A DNA stretch of 64,000 bases, taken from positions 1 through 64,000 of the IMG/VR virus record IMGVR_UViG_3300035001_000006. One strand, written 5' to 3'. The translations under genes were made by a program, and so were the position numbers. Source of the stretch: a virus. Position 1 is the first letter of the stretch; every line of letters begins with the position of its first letter. Under the pieces are notes generated by a model. The model was given only the letters and a program-made list of their open reading frames with translations. It did not search any database and had not been told where the DNA came from. Below, piece after piece: positions 23,625 to 31,951 of this stretch.

Positions 23625-24806
23625 TTAGGTGAGCGTCAGGACCTCGAACGCTTCGTCGAACAGGCGATACAGGAGCTCGCCCTTGTCGACACGCATCGCC
23701 GTGGAGCGCTTGAGCACGAACTGCTCGATGGCGCTGTACTCCGCGGTGAGCGACTTGACGCGGTGCACGGCGTAGCGCGTGTCCATGCCCATGATCGTGC
23801 CGGCCGGCCAGTTCACGTCGTTCGTCAAGAAGATCTTGACGGTCGAGGTCCAGCTCGGGTTCACCACCTGCATCAGCGTGTCGATGCGCGGGCTGTTCGG
23901 GTTGTCGTTCTGGTTGGTCGGCTTGCCCACCCGGTTCTCGATTGCCATCGCTCCGGCAAGGTCGGTCACCACCAGGTCGATGGTCCGCTTGTGCGCGTTG
24001 CGCGCCAGCCACTTGATCCAGGCGGTCTGGGTCAGCTTGCCGGCGGTCGCGTCCGCGTCGAGCGTGCTGGCCGCGACGACCTTGCCGGCGATCGAGGAAA
24101 GCGCGGCGATGGCGTAGTCGGTGTCGCCGTTCAGGAACGACAGGATGTAGGCATAGGCCTTCTCGTTCGACTCGACCGCTGCCTGGCGACCGACCGCAAG
24201 GCCCACCAGGTCAAGCGTGGTACTGCGCTGCGCCTGCTCGGAGATCTCCATGCCGATCGCCCAGCTGGGGATCTTGCGGGCCACGTCCGACGCGGTGATC
24301 GTCAGCATGGACTGCGGCAGCGCGAGCTGGCCGACGGGCGCGCTGCGGGCCGCTTCCGGGTTGCTGAAGTTCAGCACCGGGCGCTCGAACTTGTCGCTGG
24401 CGATGCTGTCGTCCACAGCGATCATCATGTCCAGCCCGGCGACGCTGGTCTTCAGGTCGGTGGCCAGCTTGTCCTCGATCACGCCCAGGATCACGGCCGG
24501 GAAGAGGATGCGCGAGGCTGGCACGCCTTCCTTGGTGATGGCCGCAGCGTCCTGCTTCGGGTTCAGCACTTCGCCCACGGTCGAGGGACGGATGCCGAAT
24601 TCCTTGTTGCCCTTGACGAAGATGCCGGTCTGCTCGCACAGCTGCTCGAACGGGCTGCCGTGCTTGGCCGCGTCGGTCGGGAACTGCGTCGCGAGGTACT
24701 GCGGCACGGTCTGGCCCGCGTCTGCAGCTTCCTTGTACGTGTGGAGGCCGAGGTCGATCGCCTGGTTCTTGCCCTGCGCGTCGATGAAAACGAGTTCTTT
24801 GCCCAC
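23625..24806 (-). CDS. Major capsid protein
   Basis: A 393-residue protein with GTG start at 24806 behind a good AGGAGA ribosome site and A-run. The position (after protease and decoration protein) and the mixed alpha/beta sequence (KEFGIRPSTVGEVLNP, then NDVNWPAGTIMGMDTRYAVH) fit a HK97-fold capsid subunit. The pattern of MGMDxRYAVHRV near the C-terminus is typical of capsid proteins. It should be the most abundant head protein. I cannot tell whether it is cut by the protease. Confidence 0.85.
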   Translation of the reverse strand: MGKELVFIDAQGKNQAIDLGLHTYKEAADAGQTVPQYLATQFPTDAAKHGSPFEQLCEQTGIFVKGNKEFGIRPSTVGEVLNPKQDAAAITKEGVPASRILFPAVILGVIEDKLATDLKTSVAGLDMMIAVDDSIASDKFERPVLNFSNPEAARSAPVGQLALPQSMLTITASDVARKIPSWAIGMEISEQAQRSTTLDLVGLAVGRQAAVESNEKAYAYILSFLNGDTDYAIAALSSIAGKVVAASTLDADATAGKLTQTAWIKWLARNAHKRTIDLVVTDLAGAMAIENRVGKPTNQNDNPNSPRIDTLMQVVNPSWTSTVKIFLTNDVNWPAGTIMGMDTRYAVHRVKSLTAEYSAIEQFVLKRSTAMRVDKGELLYRLFDEAFEVLTLT

Positions 24807-24835
24807 TTTTTTCTCCTTGTTCTGTGGGTTGGTGA

Positions 24836-25318
24836 TCAGACGCGTTCGATGACCGCGACTTGGCCGACGGCGCCGGTGCCCTTGAGGGCGACGACGCGCC
24901 AGAGGAACGTGAGCTCCCCCTTTGCGGCGGTCGCCTTGCAGACGCGCGGGTGGCCCGGCAGCTTCGTGCCGCGCGCGGTCACAGTGCCCGCCACGACGAA
25001 GTCGTTGACGGCGATGGCACCCACGCCGGGGGTGGCCTGCAGGCCGTCCAGCGTGACGGTCTTGCGGCCCGTCTCTTGGATCGTGCCGAGCTTGAAGCCG
25101 TCGTACAGCGCCCCGCCGGCCTCATCGGCCGTGACCAGGAAGCCTTCGATCTCGTCGCCGGCGGCGCACAGGCCGTACTGGCTGTCGCCCTTCAGCTTGA
25201 CGAACTTGTTGACGTCGGCGTCGGACAGCGGGTTGGCTGCGCCGGCGCCGTCCGCGACACGAACGGTCTTGTTCGTGTCGTACGGGCGGATCAGCTCGTT
25301 GAGTTGGAACTTCGCCAT
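24836..25318 (-). CDS. Putative capsid decoration protein
   Basis: A 160-residue protein rich in Gly, Ala, Thr and Val, encoded between head protease and major capsid gene, where lambda has D. The sequence (FVVAGTVTARGTKLPGHPRV; TFLWRVVALKG) suggests a beta-rich fold. It is longer than lambda D (110). An AAGGAGAAAAACC ribosome site precedes the ATG. A cement role on the capsid surface is inferred from place. Confidence 0.6.
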   Translation of the reverse strand: MAKFQLNELIRPYDTNKTVRVADGAGAANPLSDADVNKFVKLKGDSQYGLCAAGDEIEGFLVTADEAGGALYDGFKLGTIQETGRKTVTLDGLQATPGVGAIAVNDFVVAGTVTARGTKLPGHPRVCKATAAKGELTFLWRVVALKGTGAVGQVAVIERV

Positions 25319-25329
25319 GGTTTTTCTCC

Positions 25330-25968
25330 TTAGTTGGGGCGAGTGGCTGCGATGCGGGCCATGCGCGTCGGGTCGGCCGACGCGCGATTGCCCTCCTTGT
25401 CGGACGGCGCACCCGCGGAAACCGCGGCCACACCACCCGCCTTGAACTTCTTCTCGAACTGCTCACGCAGCGAGCTGTGCGCGGCAAGCAGCTCGGCGTC
25501 GCTCATCGAGTCGGCGGCGCCACCCGAGTGGCCGAGCGCCACGCGCAGCTGATTGACTGCGGCGACCGTGATGACACGCATCGAGGCGAGTGAAGCCTTC
25601 ATGTCATCGCTCGCGGCCTTCGCGTCGCGCGCTTCCACGGTGAGGTCGGTGACCTTGGCCTGCGCCGCGACCAGCTGGCCCTGCAGATAGCTCACCACCG
25701 CGTCGTTCGAAGGCGCAGCGGCAGCAGCCGCGGGGTCACCCGCGGGAGCGGCTGCAGCGGCCTGAGCGCCGGCACCTTCACCGGCCGCAGCGGGGTCGCC
25801 GCCTTCGGCAGCGGGAGCGGCGCCGGTGGCGCCGGTGGCATCGGCGCTCGCGGCTGCGGCGCCTTCGGCTGCAGCAGCGCCTTGGGCGATGGCAGCGATT
25901 TGGGCTTCGGTGAGTGCGTTTTTCAAGGTGGTTCCTTCTGGATGCGCGCCATACTGGGAAGGCTTCAT
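25330..25968 (-). CDS. Possible nested scaffold protein (in-frame internal start)
   Basis: An internal ATG at 25968 (MKPSQYGAHPEGTTL) would make a 212-residue protein equal to the Ala-rich and helical tail of the protease, like lambda Nu3 within C. The region has the low-complexity and helical character of scaffolds. I see no strong Shine-Dalgarno just before this ATG, and a degenerate left-arm element spans it. Thus the separate product is an inference from the lambda model. Confidence 0.4.
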   Translation of the reverse strand: MKPSQYGAHPEGTTLKNALTEAQIAAIAQGAAAAEGAAAASADATGATGAAPAAEGGDPAAAGEGAGAQAAAAAPAGDPAAAAAAPSNDAVVSYLQGQLVAAQAKVTDLTVEARDAKAASDDMKASLASMRVITVAAVNQLRVALGHSGGAADSMSDAELLAAHSSLREQFEKKFKAGGVAAVSAGAPSDKEGNRASADPTRMARIAATRPN

Positions 25969-26862
25969 TTCGGAGGCAATCCCACCCCTAATGTTTTCCT
26001 TCGGCTTGGCCTTCTCGGCCTTGCCGATCACGGAGTCGAACGTTCCGACGGCGTCGACCAAGCCTGCTTCCTTGGCGCGCTCGCCTGGGAAAACGCGGCC
26101 CTGAGCCATCTTTGTGTCAGCCACCTGGTAAGCGACGCCGCGCTTGTCGGCGACGTGCTGCACGAACAAGCCGTAGCTGTGGTCGACGCTCGCCTGGAGC
26201 TCTTCTTTGGCAAGCTCGCTGAGCGGCTCGTAGGGGTTGCCGAGGGCCTTGTACTTGCCCGCGCGGATGACGGTCGGCGTGATGCCAACCTTCTTCATCA
26301 TTTCGCTCATCTCCTGGTGGACGATGAGGACGCCGACCGATCCGGCCTCGGCCGACTTGGAGATCGTGATGTGGCGCGCGCTGACGCCGAGGGCGTAGGC
26401 GGCGGACATCATTGCGCTGTCGCTGAACGCGGTGACCGGCTTGAGCTTCTTGTCGATGCTCGCGATCAGGTCGGCCGTGTCGAACATGCCCGACACCGCG
26501 CCGCCGCCTGAGGCGATGTCCAGGACGATCGACTTGATCGTCTGGTCGTTGGCGGCATGGACAAGCGCCTGGCGGATCTCCGGGTAGCCGGTGAAGCCGA
26601 GGTACTCGTTGATCCAGCTCGAGCTGTTGTTCAGCGGGCCAGCGATGCGGATGGTCGCGACGCCGTCTGCCACGCGCAGCAGGCGCGGCATGTCATCGGC
26701 GGCCTGGCCGTTCGGGGCGTACGCGCCCTGCTGCGGTCGCTTGCCGCCGTTGGCCATGATCTCGCTGAACGAGGCGTCCATCGCCAGTTTGCGCAGCTGC
26801 AGCAGGTAGCCGGCGAGCGACTCCTCGGTGCCGGCCCAGAGCTTCAGGTCGAAAAGGTCCAT
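25330..26862 (-). CDS. S49-family head maturation protease with scaffold-like C-terminus
   Basis: A 510-residue protein. Residues about 70-290 form a ClpP-crotonase/S49 domain: SIVLDIASGGGAVSGM (oxyanion region), FSDSAMMSAAYALG with the likely nucleophile Ser, and RAGKYKALGNPYEPLS with the general-base Lys, as in SppA and lambda C. The remaining 200 or so residues are Ala/Gly/Glu-rich, then helical (SNDAVVSYLQGQLVAAQAKV), as in the scaffold encoded in frame within lambda C. The enzyme would process scaffold and perhaps portal in the prohead. Confidence 0.85.
   Translation of the reverse strand: MDLFDLKLWAGTEESLAGYLLQLRKLAMDASFSEIMANGGKRPQQGAYAPNGQAADDMPRLLRVADGVATIRIAGPLNNSSSWINEYLGFTGYPEIRQALVHAANDQTIKSIVLDIASGGGAVSGMFDTADLIASIDKKLKPVTAFSDSAMMSAAYALGVSARHITISKSAEAGSVGVLIVHQEMSEMMKKVGITPTVIRAGKYKALGNPYEPLSELAKEELQASVDHSYGLFVQHVADKRGVAYQVADTKMAQGRVFPGERAKEAGLVDAVGTFDSVIGKAEKAKPKENIRGGIASEMKPSQYGAHPEGTTLKNALTEAQIAAIAQGAAAAEGAAAASADATGATGAAPAAEGGDPAAAGEGAGAQAAAAAPAGDPAAAAAAPSNDAVVSYLQGQLVAAQAKVTDLTVEARDAKAASDDMKASLASMRVITVAAVNQLRVALGHSGGAADSMSDAELLAAHSSLREQFEKKFKAGGVAAVSAGAPSDKEGNRASADPTRMARIAATRPN
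25951..25985 (-). promoter_or_regulatory. Bipartite left-arm element, copy 5 (inside protease gene)
   Basis: Minus strand: GGTGGGATTGC (25986-25976) and CCCAGTAT (25958-25951). The first block has GTGGG in place of GGGGG. It spans the possible scaffold start and shares ATACTGGGAA with copy 1 exactly, although here the bases also code protein. Confidence 0.4.
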
Positions 26863-26898
26863 GGGGGATTGCCCTTCTTGTTGTTGTCAGTCCAGTAT
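26863..26898 (+). promoter_or_regulatory. Bipartite left-arm element, copy 6 (plus strand, upstream of RHH gene)
   Basis: Plus strand: GGGGGATTGC (26863-26872), then 18 bases, CCAGTAT (26892-26898). It is the only copy on the plus strand and faces the only small gene there, whose ATG is 7 bases downstream. Orientation following the gene is the best single hint that the element acts on the downstream gene. Confidence 0.55.
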
Positions 26899-26904
26899 GT
26901 GGGC

Positions 26905-27036
26905 ATGAAACGCACACATCTATTTCTTCCGGAACCGGTTCTCGCGCAGCTGCGCTCCCTCTCACAAATGCAAGACGTATCGGTCGCCGAGATCGTTCGA
27001 AAGGCCGTTGAGGAGTACCTCAAAACGCAGCCGTAG
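26905..27036 (+). CDS. Small ribbon-helix-helix (CopG/Arc-like) DNA-binding protein
   Basis: A 43-residue protein, KRTHLFLPEPVLAQLRSLSQ at its N-terminus, then SVAEIVRKAVEEYL. The beta strand with alternating Thr/Leu and two helices separated by a short turn match the RHH_1 fold, which binds DNA as dimers with the strand in the major groove. It is transcribed opposite to the head genes, between portal and protease. No toxin gene adjoins it, so a transcription regulator is more likely than an antitoxin. It lies right behind a left-arm element and could be its regulator, which is speculative. Confidence 0.75.
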   Translation: MKRTHLFLPEPVLAQLRSLSQMQDVSVAEIVRKAVEEYLKTQP

Positions 27037-27078
27037 CTAGTTCGCGTAAGTCCGAAAAACACCCGCAAAGAGGTTGGA

Positions 27079-27645
27079 ATGGAAGAAGAAGTTTGGAGGT
27101 CGGTCGTCGGCTTCGAAGGCCTATACGAGGTATCAGACCAGGGTCGCGTGAGATCGTTGAACCGAATCGCTGCCGCAGGCCGTGGCGGTCCGAGGACGTA
27201 CAAGGGGAAAGTGCTCGCCGGTTTCGTCACCGACAATGGGTATCGCGGCTTCCACTTGTACAAGAACACGCGAGCGACCTCCGTCCTCGCGCACAGACTG
27301 GTGGCCACCGCTTTCGTAAGCGCAGCCCGCGTTGACCAAATCGAGGTCAACCACAAGAACCATGACAGGCTCGACAACCGCACGCAAAACCTCGAGTGGT
27401 GCACGCGCCAAGAGAACATGGACCATGCGAGTGCCGGAGGTCGCGTCGTTGCTGCCACTGATCCAACAACGAACCCTTTAGTGTGGAAAAAACTGAGCCT
27501 GGAGATCGCGATTGTTGCGGTAAAGGACATCCAAAACAGGGTGCGGACCAAGGCGCAGGTCGCCGCCGATCTCGGTGTCGGTCGCTCCACCGTAACTCGG
27601 CTGTGGAAGTCGCGGGAACGGTACTTAACGGCCGACATCATTTGA
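27079..27645 (+). CDS. NUMOD4-HNH homing endonuclease
   Basis: A 188-residue protein with NUMOD4 at the start (EVWRSVVGFEGLYEVSDQGR, residues 4-23), an HNH core (AHRLVATAF, VNHKNHD, then NRTQNLEWCT) and a C-terminal helix-turn-helix (QVAADLGVGRSTVTRLW). This is the domain order of free-standing phage homing endonucleases, which cut a target and copy themselves by repair. It is on the plus strand inside the leftward head operon and overlaps the last bases of the portal gene tail to tail. The AAAGAGGTTGGA before the ATG is a usable ribosome site. Confidence 0.92.
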   Translation: MEEEVWRSVVGFEGLYEVSDQGRVRSLNRIAAAGRGGPRTYKGKVLAGFVTDNGYRGFHLYKNTRATSVLAHRLVATAFVSAARVDQIEVNHKNHDRLDNRTQNLEWCTRQENMDHASAGGRVVAATDPTTNPLVWKKLSLEIAIVAVKDIQNRVRTKAQVAADLGVGRSTVTRLWKSRERYLTADII

Positions 27646-29221
27646 CCCGCTTCACCGCCGGAGCCTTATTTTTGGAGTTGTCCGGCTCTTTGCCTTTGTT
27701 GCTCTTGGGTGCATCCGAAGTCAAGCTCTGGTTGAGTGCGCCGGTCGTGCTCTCGGGCGCAGCGGTCGGATCGGCCGCGCCGGCCTTGAAGAAGGTGCCG
27801 CTGAGCTTCTGCGCTCCAGCCGGCGGCAGATGGCCTGTGAGCTTGATCGAGGCCTCTTCGTCCGAAATCAAGCCGATGGAGAGTTGTTCGAGCACGCGGG
27901 ATTGCTTCATCGCGCGGAAGGCCTCGAGCTCGCTGTCGGGCCGCAGGTCCACGCGGTCGAAGCCGAAGACGACGTAGACGTCGTGACCGAGCAGGCGCAC
28001 GCCCAGAGTGAGCGCGCGCGAGATGATCGAGTTGACCTTGTTCTGTACGCCCTCGCAATATCGCGCAAACAGGGCACTTTCGGTCGATGCCACGTTCTGC
28101 GAGCCCGATCCGTGACCGAGCACGGCCGGCGGAGCCTTGGCGCCCGTGGCCATCTTGGCGTTGTTGATCGCCTGAATGACCTCGTACTCCTTGTTCAGCG
28201 TGACGTTCCCGTTGTTCAGGTAGTCGAATTCAACCGAGTCGAAGTGCACCAGCGCGTCGTCGGGCTCGAGCCCGTTGACGGTGTCCGAGACTGCCTGGAT
28301 GAAGGCGTCTGTCCACTCCTGCATCTTCTCGGCATCGCCAGTGATCTCCGGCGGCATCGAGTCCCTGAACTTCTCGAAGTCAATCTTCGCGTCCAGGCGC
28401 GGATGCAGAGACCTTTTGATAACACGGCGCACGTCGTTCTGGAATTCCGTGTCGGCAAGCACCGCTTGCAGCGCGGCCTCCATTGGCGAGTCGGAATAGG
28501 CCTGCAGCAGGTCCTGGTCCAGCGCCTCGTAGAAGAACGTCGGGATGTCCAGCGGGATGTCGCCGACGGTCGCCTTCTGCACCGGGTAGGTGTAGCCGGT
28601 GGCGTCCTCCATGAACTCGATCTGCGTCGTGGAGACGGGCACAAGTCGGTTCGGCAGGCGGGCCTTGTCGAGCACCAGCTCGAGCGAGCACGAGCCGTAC
28701 AGGCGCAGCTCCTTCGTCAGCGACTCGGCCACCGAGTGCACGGAGGAGACGCCGCTGAAGCCGTCGACATAGTCGGTCAGGTAGTTAAAGCGTGCGAGCA
28801 GCTGTTGCACCGCGGCCGTCGCCTCCGGGTTCGGCGTGCCGTCTTCGTTGCGCGCCACCGCAGTGAAGTCGCGCGTGACGACCATGCGCTGGTAGGCCCA
28901 GACGCTCGCCGACAGGTCGGGAGACACCTGGGCCAGGTCGTGGATCGTCGACTTGGTGCTCGTGCCATTGCGCAGCGTGAGCAGGTCGAGGTTGGCCGTG
29001 CGCCGGTCGGTCGCCGTCAGGCGCTGGTCGCCGTTGGAGGTTCGCGAGCGCTTCGAGAAGCTCTGCTGCGCCTGCGGCTTTGTCGGAACCTTCGGCTCAA
29101 CGATCGGCGGCAGCTGGCCGGCGCCAATCTTCTCGAGCGTGGGCTCGGCGCGCGTGGCGGCCGGCGCGCGCGAGGCGCGTCCGAACATGCCGGAGACGAT
29201 TTTATTGAGGCCGAAACGCAT
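27638..29221 (-). CDS. Portal protein
   Basis: A 527-residue protein. I choose ATG 29221 (RFGLNKIVSGMFG) because longer frames overlap the divergent gene upstream. The sequence shows the features of siphovirus portals: helix-rich N-terminus, LAQVSPDLSASVWAYQRMVV, PTFFYEALDQDLLQAYSDSP, then ALLxH-like and C-terminal helical crown segments. Twelve copies form the channel for DNA entry and exit at one capsid vertex. It lies between terminase and protease, in normal order. The last 60 residues are polar and probably disordered. Confidence 0.85.
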   Translation of the reverse strand: MRFGLNKIVSGMFGRASRAPAATRAEPTLEKIGAGQLPPIVEPKVPTKPQAQQSFSKRSRTSNGDQRLTATDRRTANLDLLTLRNGTSTKSTIHDLAQVSPDLSASVWAYQRMVVTRDFTAVARNEDGTPNPEATAAVQQLLARFNYLTDYVDGFSGVSSVHSVAESLTKELRLYGSCSLELVLDKARLPNRLVPVSTTQIEFMEDATGYTYPVQKATVGDIPLDIPTFFYEALDQDLLQAYSDSPMEAALQAVLADTEFQNDVRRVIKRSLHPRLDAKIDFEKFRDSMPPEITGDAEKMQEWTDAFIQAVSDTVNGLEPDDALVHFDSVEFDYLNNGNVTLNKEYEVIQAINNAKMATGAKAPPAVLGHGSGSQNVASTESALFARYCEGVQNKVNSIISRALTLGVRLLGHDVYVVFGFDRVDLRPDSELEAFRAMKQSRVLEQLSIGLISDEEASIKLTGHLPPAGAQKLSGTFFKAGAADPTAAPESTTGALNQSLTSDAPKSNKGKEPDNSKNKAPAVKRVK

Positions 29222-29228
29222 GGGCGGC

Positions 29229-29263
29229 AGACTGGGGGCCTGCCGCCAGGAATGGAATCCCCC
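29229..29263 (-). promoter_or_regulatory. Bipartite left-arm element, copy 7 (upstream of portal)
   Basis: Minus strand: GGGGGATTCC (29263-29254), 17 bases, CCCAGTCT (29236-29229). The portal ATG follows only 8 bases later, so if this is a promoter the message would be nearly leaderless, unless the start point lies further on. Confidence 0.5.
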
Positions 29264-29312
29264 GGTGGATAAGCTGCGTCGATAAAATCCGGGCCCAAAC
29301 AACGGAGACGAC

Positions 29313-29753
29313 ATGAATACCGAAGGCGTCAACGCACATCATGTGCTGGTCAACTGGCTAGAGGAAGCCGAAAGCAAGAGTCGCGCGTTTGCCGCGCACT
29401 TGGCTGAAGCAAGGCAGGGCGCGCTCACGTACGGTACCCTGCGGACGGTAAACGGAGAGATCCGCGTCACCGTTTTCGGCCACGAGTGCATCGCTTCGCC
29501 GCGGACCGTCATAGCAGATGAGGTCTACGTCGAGTACGAGTTCGTCGTGCATTACCGAGGCACGGACTATCCAATCGCCTGCCTCTACGTTGGGATGCGT
29601 GGGCGGCTTCACACTGGTGCCTCTAAGGACTCGGATGTCATGGACACGGGCAACATCTACGCTGACCGTGCGATCATCAACATGGTGGCGGACGGCCTAC
29701 GGCGATCTGTGGTTTTCCAACCGACATCCGGTCAACCCCGTCCAGCTGCCTGA
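29313..29753 (+). CDS. Hypothetical protein wedged between terminase and portal
   Basis: A 146-residue protein on the plus strand, preceded by ACGGAGACGAC, a good ribosome site. I do not recognise the family. It has an alpha-helical start (HHVLVNWLEEAESKSRAFAA), then a beta-rich part (TVFGHECIASPRTVIADEVY) with alternate charged residues, and no membrane segment or signal. It ends one base before the terminase stop on the other strand. Such a lone, opposite-strand gene in a structural operon is typical of a moron expressed separately. Confidence 0.65.
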   Translation: MNTEGVNAHHVLVNWLEEAESKSRAFAAHLAEARQGALTYGTLRTVNGEIRVTVFGHECIASPRTVIADEVYVEYEFVVHYRGTDYPIACLYVGMRGRLHTGASKDSDVMDTGNIYADRAIINMVADGLRRSVVFQPTSGQPRPAA

Positions 29754-31469
29754 TCAGCCCATCCCCGTGCCGGTCCTCTTGCCGGCAGGCGGCTTAAGCT
29801 TGAACGAGCCGACCATCGGCGCCATGCCGAAGCCGCGCGACGCGGCCACCCGGATCTGCGCAGCCAGCCACGTGTAGAGCAGCGCGTAGTGGAAGTGGTC
29901 GTCGCCATTGCTCGGCTTGTTCCACACCGACAGCTGCCCGTCCTCGGTCACCTTCTTCGAGCGCTTCGACGCCGTCATCTGCGCCTTGATGTCCGGCGCA
30001 TCCGCGGTCTTGCGGATCAGGATCTTGCCCGCGCGCAGCTCATCGAGCAGCAGGTCAAGGGCGGCGTGCTTGTTGACCGAGATCTGGCGCAGCGCCGTCT
30101 TGCCCTCTTTCTCGTTCTCCTCGCGCGACACCGTGTCGTAGATCGCGATGCCCTTCTTCGTGACGAAGTAGGCGGCGAACAGGTTCCGATCGGTCTGCTG
30201 CAGGTTCAGCAGCGTCTCGACGTACGGCTGTGCGTCAAGCACCTTGGACGTGACCCGGTACTGGCGCGAGAGCTCGGCGTAGCGGCGGCGGAAGTCGCCG
30301 ATCGGGATCTGCTCGGTGTGCACGATCACCAGCTCTTCCTTCGAGGTGATGCCGGCCACGAAGAGTCGGCACACCAGTCCCATGTCGCCGCCGATAACGT
30401 GCGTCGAGAACGGCGACGCCTCCATCTCGATCATCGCGTTGTCGACGTCCTGCGGCGTGATGCCGGAGTCGGCGTCCTCCGCCGTGAGGCCCAGGTTGAA
30501 ATTGACAAAGTCCGCCCAGCGCGCGTAGCTCGTGCTGGCCTGCACCAGGTAGGAAGTCGGGATCACGTTCGGCGCGTCGAACGGCTGCACCTGGTAGCCG
30601 GCCGCCAGGTGGTTCTCGAGCGAGTTCTCCACTACCCACTCTCGGTTCTCCGGCTGCAGGCTCGGCGCGCGGCCGCAGTGCGGGCACAGCAGCACCGCCT
30701 CTTCCCAGCGGATGCGCGCGAGCGTCGCCTTCGTGATCCTGCGCAGCTCGTCGTCGTAGCCCGGGATCTTCACGTGCTCCAGGTAGCTCGGGCAGAACTG
30801 GTGGCCACAGTGGTGGCACTTCACGAAGTTCCAGTGCCGGCGGCTGTCCTGGAACGCGGCGTCGATCGGATCGCCCGGGTAGGTCGGCGTCGACAGGTAG
30901 GTGCGGATCTTGTGCTGCGAGTGCGTCAAGCGCGACTGGAACTGGCCCGCGATGTCCTGGTTTGCGAAGCTGTACTCGTCGAAGATGACTGCGTCGGCCG
31001 CCACAGAGATCGCCGCGGTGTCCGAGCTCGCGCCGCGGAAGTAGAGGAAGCCGCCGGCCCCCAGCTGCTTCACCTCGGCCGAGTCCGCACCGTCGCTGTT
31101 GCGCACGGCCGACCGAAGGAACGGCGATCCGTTGATGATCGGGTTCAGCCGCGTCTTGACGTACATCTGGCTGAACGACGCCGTCGGGAAGACGTAGATC
31201 AGGCTGAAGTTCTGCATGATCGACACCAGGCCGAGCGCCAGGCGCAGCGAGGTCTCGGACATGCCCACCTGCGAGCACTTGCGGATGACGATGATCTGCG
31301 ACTCGTCGCTGAGGATCCGCTCCTGGAACTCGTGGTCCTTGAAGCTGTAGGGCTTGCCGTTGATGAAGGTCTCGGTCTCGACCCACTTTGCAAGGTCCTT
31401 GCGCGTCAGCTTCCCGGACGTGGCCATCCGGATGCGCTGGACATGCCGTTTCCAAAGCTCGTCGCTCAC
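29754..31469 (-). CDS. Terminase large subunit (GpA-like)
   Basis: A 571-residue DNA-packaging motor. IIVIRKCSQVGMSET (59-73) is the Walker-A-like loop typical of GpA-type terminases, and ADAVIFDEYSFA (159-170) is Walker B with the catalytic Glu. Two zinc-knuckle-like pairs, CHHCGHQ (about 218) and CPHCGRA (about 262), also occur in lambda A. The C-terminal nuclease half follows (VIGGDMGL, then Asp-rich ends). The protein cuts concatemers and pumps DNA through the portal. Its ATG overlaps the stop of the small subunit gene (ATGA). Confidence 0.9.
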   Translation of the reverse strand: MSDELWKRHVQRIRMATSGKLTRKDLAKWVETETFINGKPYSFKDHEFQERILSDESQIIVIRKCSQVGMSETSLRLALGLVSIMQNFSLIYVFPTASFSQMYVKTRLNPIINGSPFLRSAVRNSDGADSAEVKQLGAGGFLYFRGASSDTAAISVAADAVIFDEYSFANQDIAGQFQSRLTHSQHKIRTYLSTPTYPGDPIDAAFQDSRRHWNFVKCHHCGHQFCPSYLEHVKIPGYDDELRRITKATLARIRWEEAVLLCPHCGRAPSLQPENREWVVENSLENHLAAGYQVQPFDAPNVIPTSYLVQASTSYARWADFVNFNLGLTAEDADSGITPQDVDNAMIEMEASPFSTHVIGGDMGLVCRLFVAGITSKEELVIVHTEQIPIGDFRRRYAELSRQYRVTSKVLDAQPYVETLLNLQQTDRNLFAAYFVTKKGIAIYDTVSREENEKEGKTALRQISVNKHAALDLLLDELRAGKILIRKTADAPDIKAQMTASKRSKKVTEDGQLSVWNKPSNGDDHFHYALLYTWLAAQIRVAASRGFGMAPMVGSFKLKPPAGKRTGTGMG

Positions 31470-31912
31470 CGCGGCGCCCCGCCTTCACCTGCCTCGTACA
31501 GCTCGAGGAACTTCGCCTGCGCCACGGTTGGCAGCTGCTGCAGCGACTCGATCAGGTAGCCCTCGATTCGCTTCAGCCGCTCGCTCGTGTAGAGCTCGGC
31601 CTGCAGCTTCGCGAGCTGCGCGATGATCGCGGCGACGGCGTTCGCCACCTGCGCGCGCTGGTTGGCGGGAGTGTCCGCGTCCTTGAGCACGTCCGACTGC
31701 AGGCGCTGGGTCTGCAGCATCTGCAGCACCAGCTCTCGGTTCAGGTCGACGTCGGCCAGGTCCTTGACGGGCAGCTTTTCGTCGATCTGCGCGCGCAGCT
31801 CGAGCAATTCCGCCACCGGCATGCCGGTCAGGTCGACCTGCAGGCTATGGGTGGGCGTCGCGGTTCGGAAAAATCCGCCGGCCGAAGCCGGCGGGAGTGC
31901 TGGGAGAGCCAT
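31466..31912 (-). CDS. Putative terminase small subunit
   Basis: A 148-residue protein just before the large subunit, with a 4-base overlap. It is helical (LQVDLTGMPVAELLELRAQI; ANAVAAIIAQLAKLQAEL) and shows a central oligomerisation-like helix pair but no clear DNA-binding helix-turn-helix. Identity is by gene order. The A/C-rich leader AACAACAAGAG lies between it and a left-arm element upstream. Confidence 0.6.
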   Translation of the reverse strand: MALPALPPASAGGFFRTATPTHSLQVDLTGMPVAELLELRAQIDEKLPVKDLADVDLNRELVLQMLQTQRLQSDVLKDADTPANQRAQVANAVAAIIAQLAKLQAELYTSERLKRIEGYLIESLQQLPTVAQAKFLELYEAGEGGAPR

Positions 31913-31951
31913 GGAGCCAGGCCGCTTGAGCGGCTCTTGTTGTTGGCTCCG

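Noticed and set aside
29889-31559. A 556-codon rightward frame opposite terminase, and similar frames at 23427-25445 and 27830-29272
   Set aside because: They mirror well-supported terminase, capsid and portal genes.
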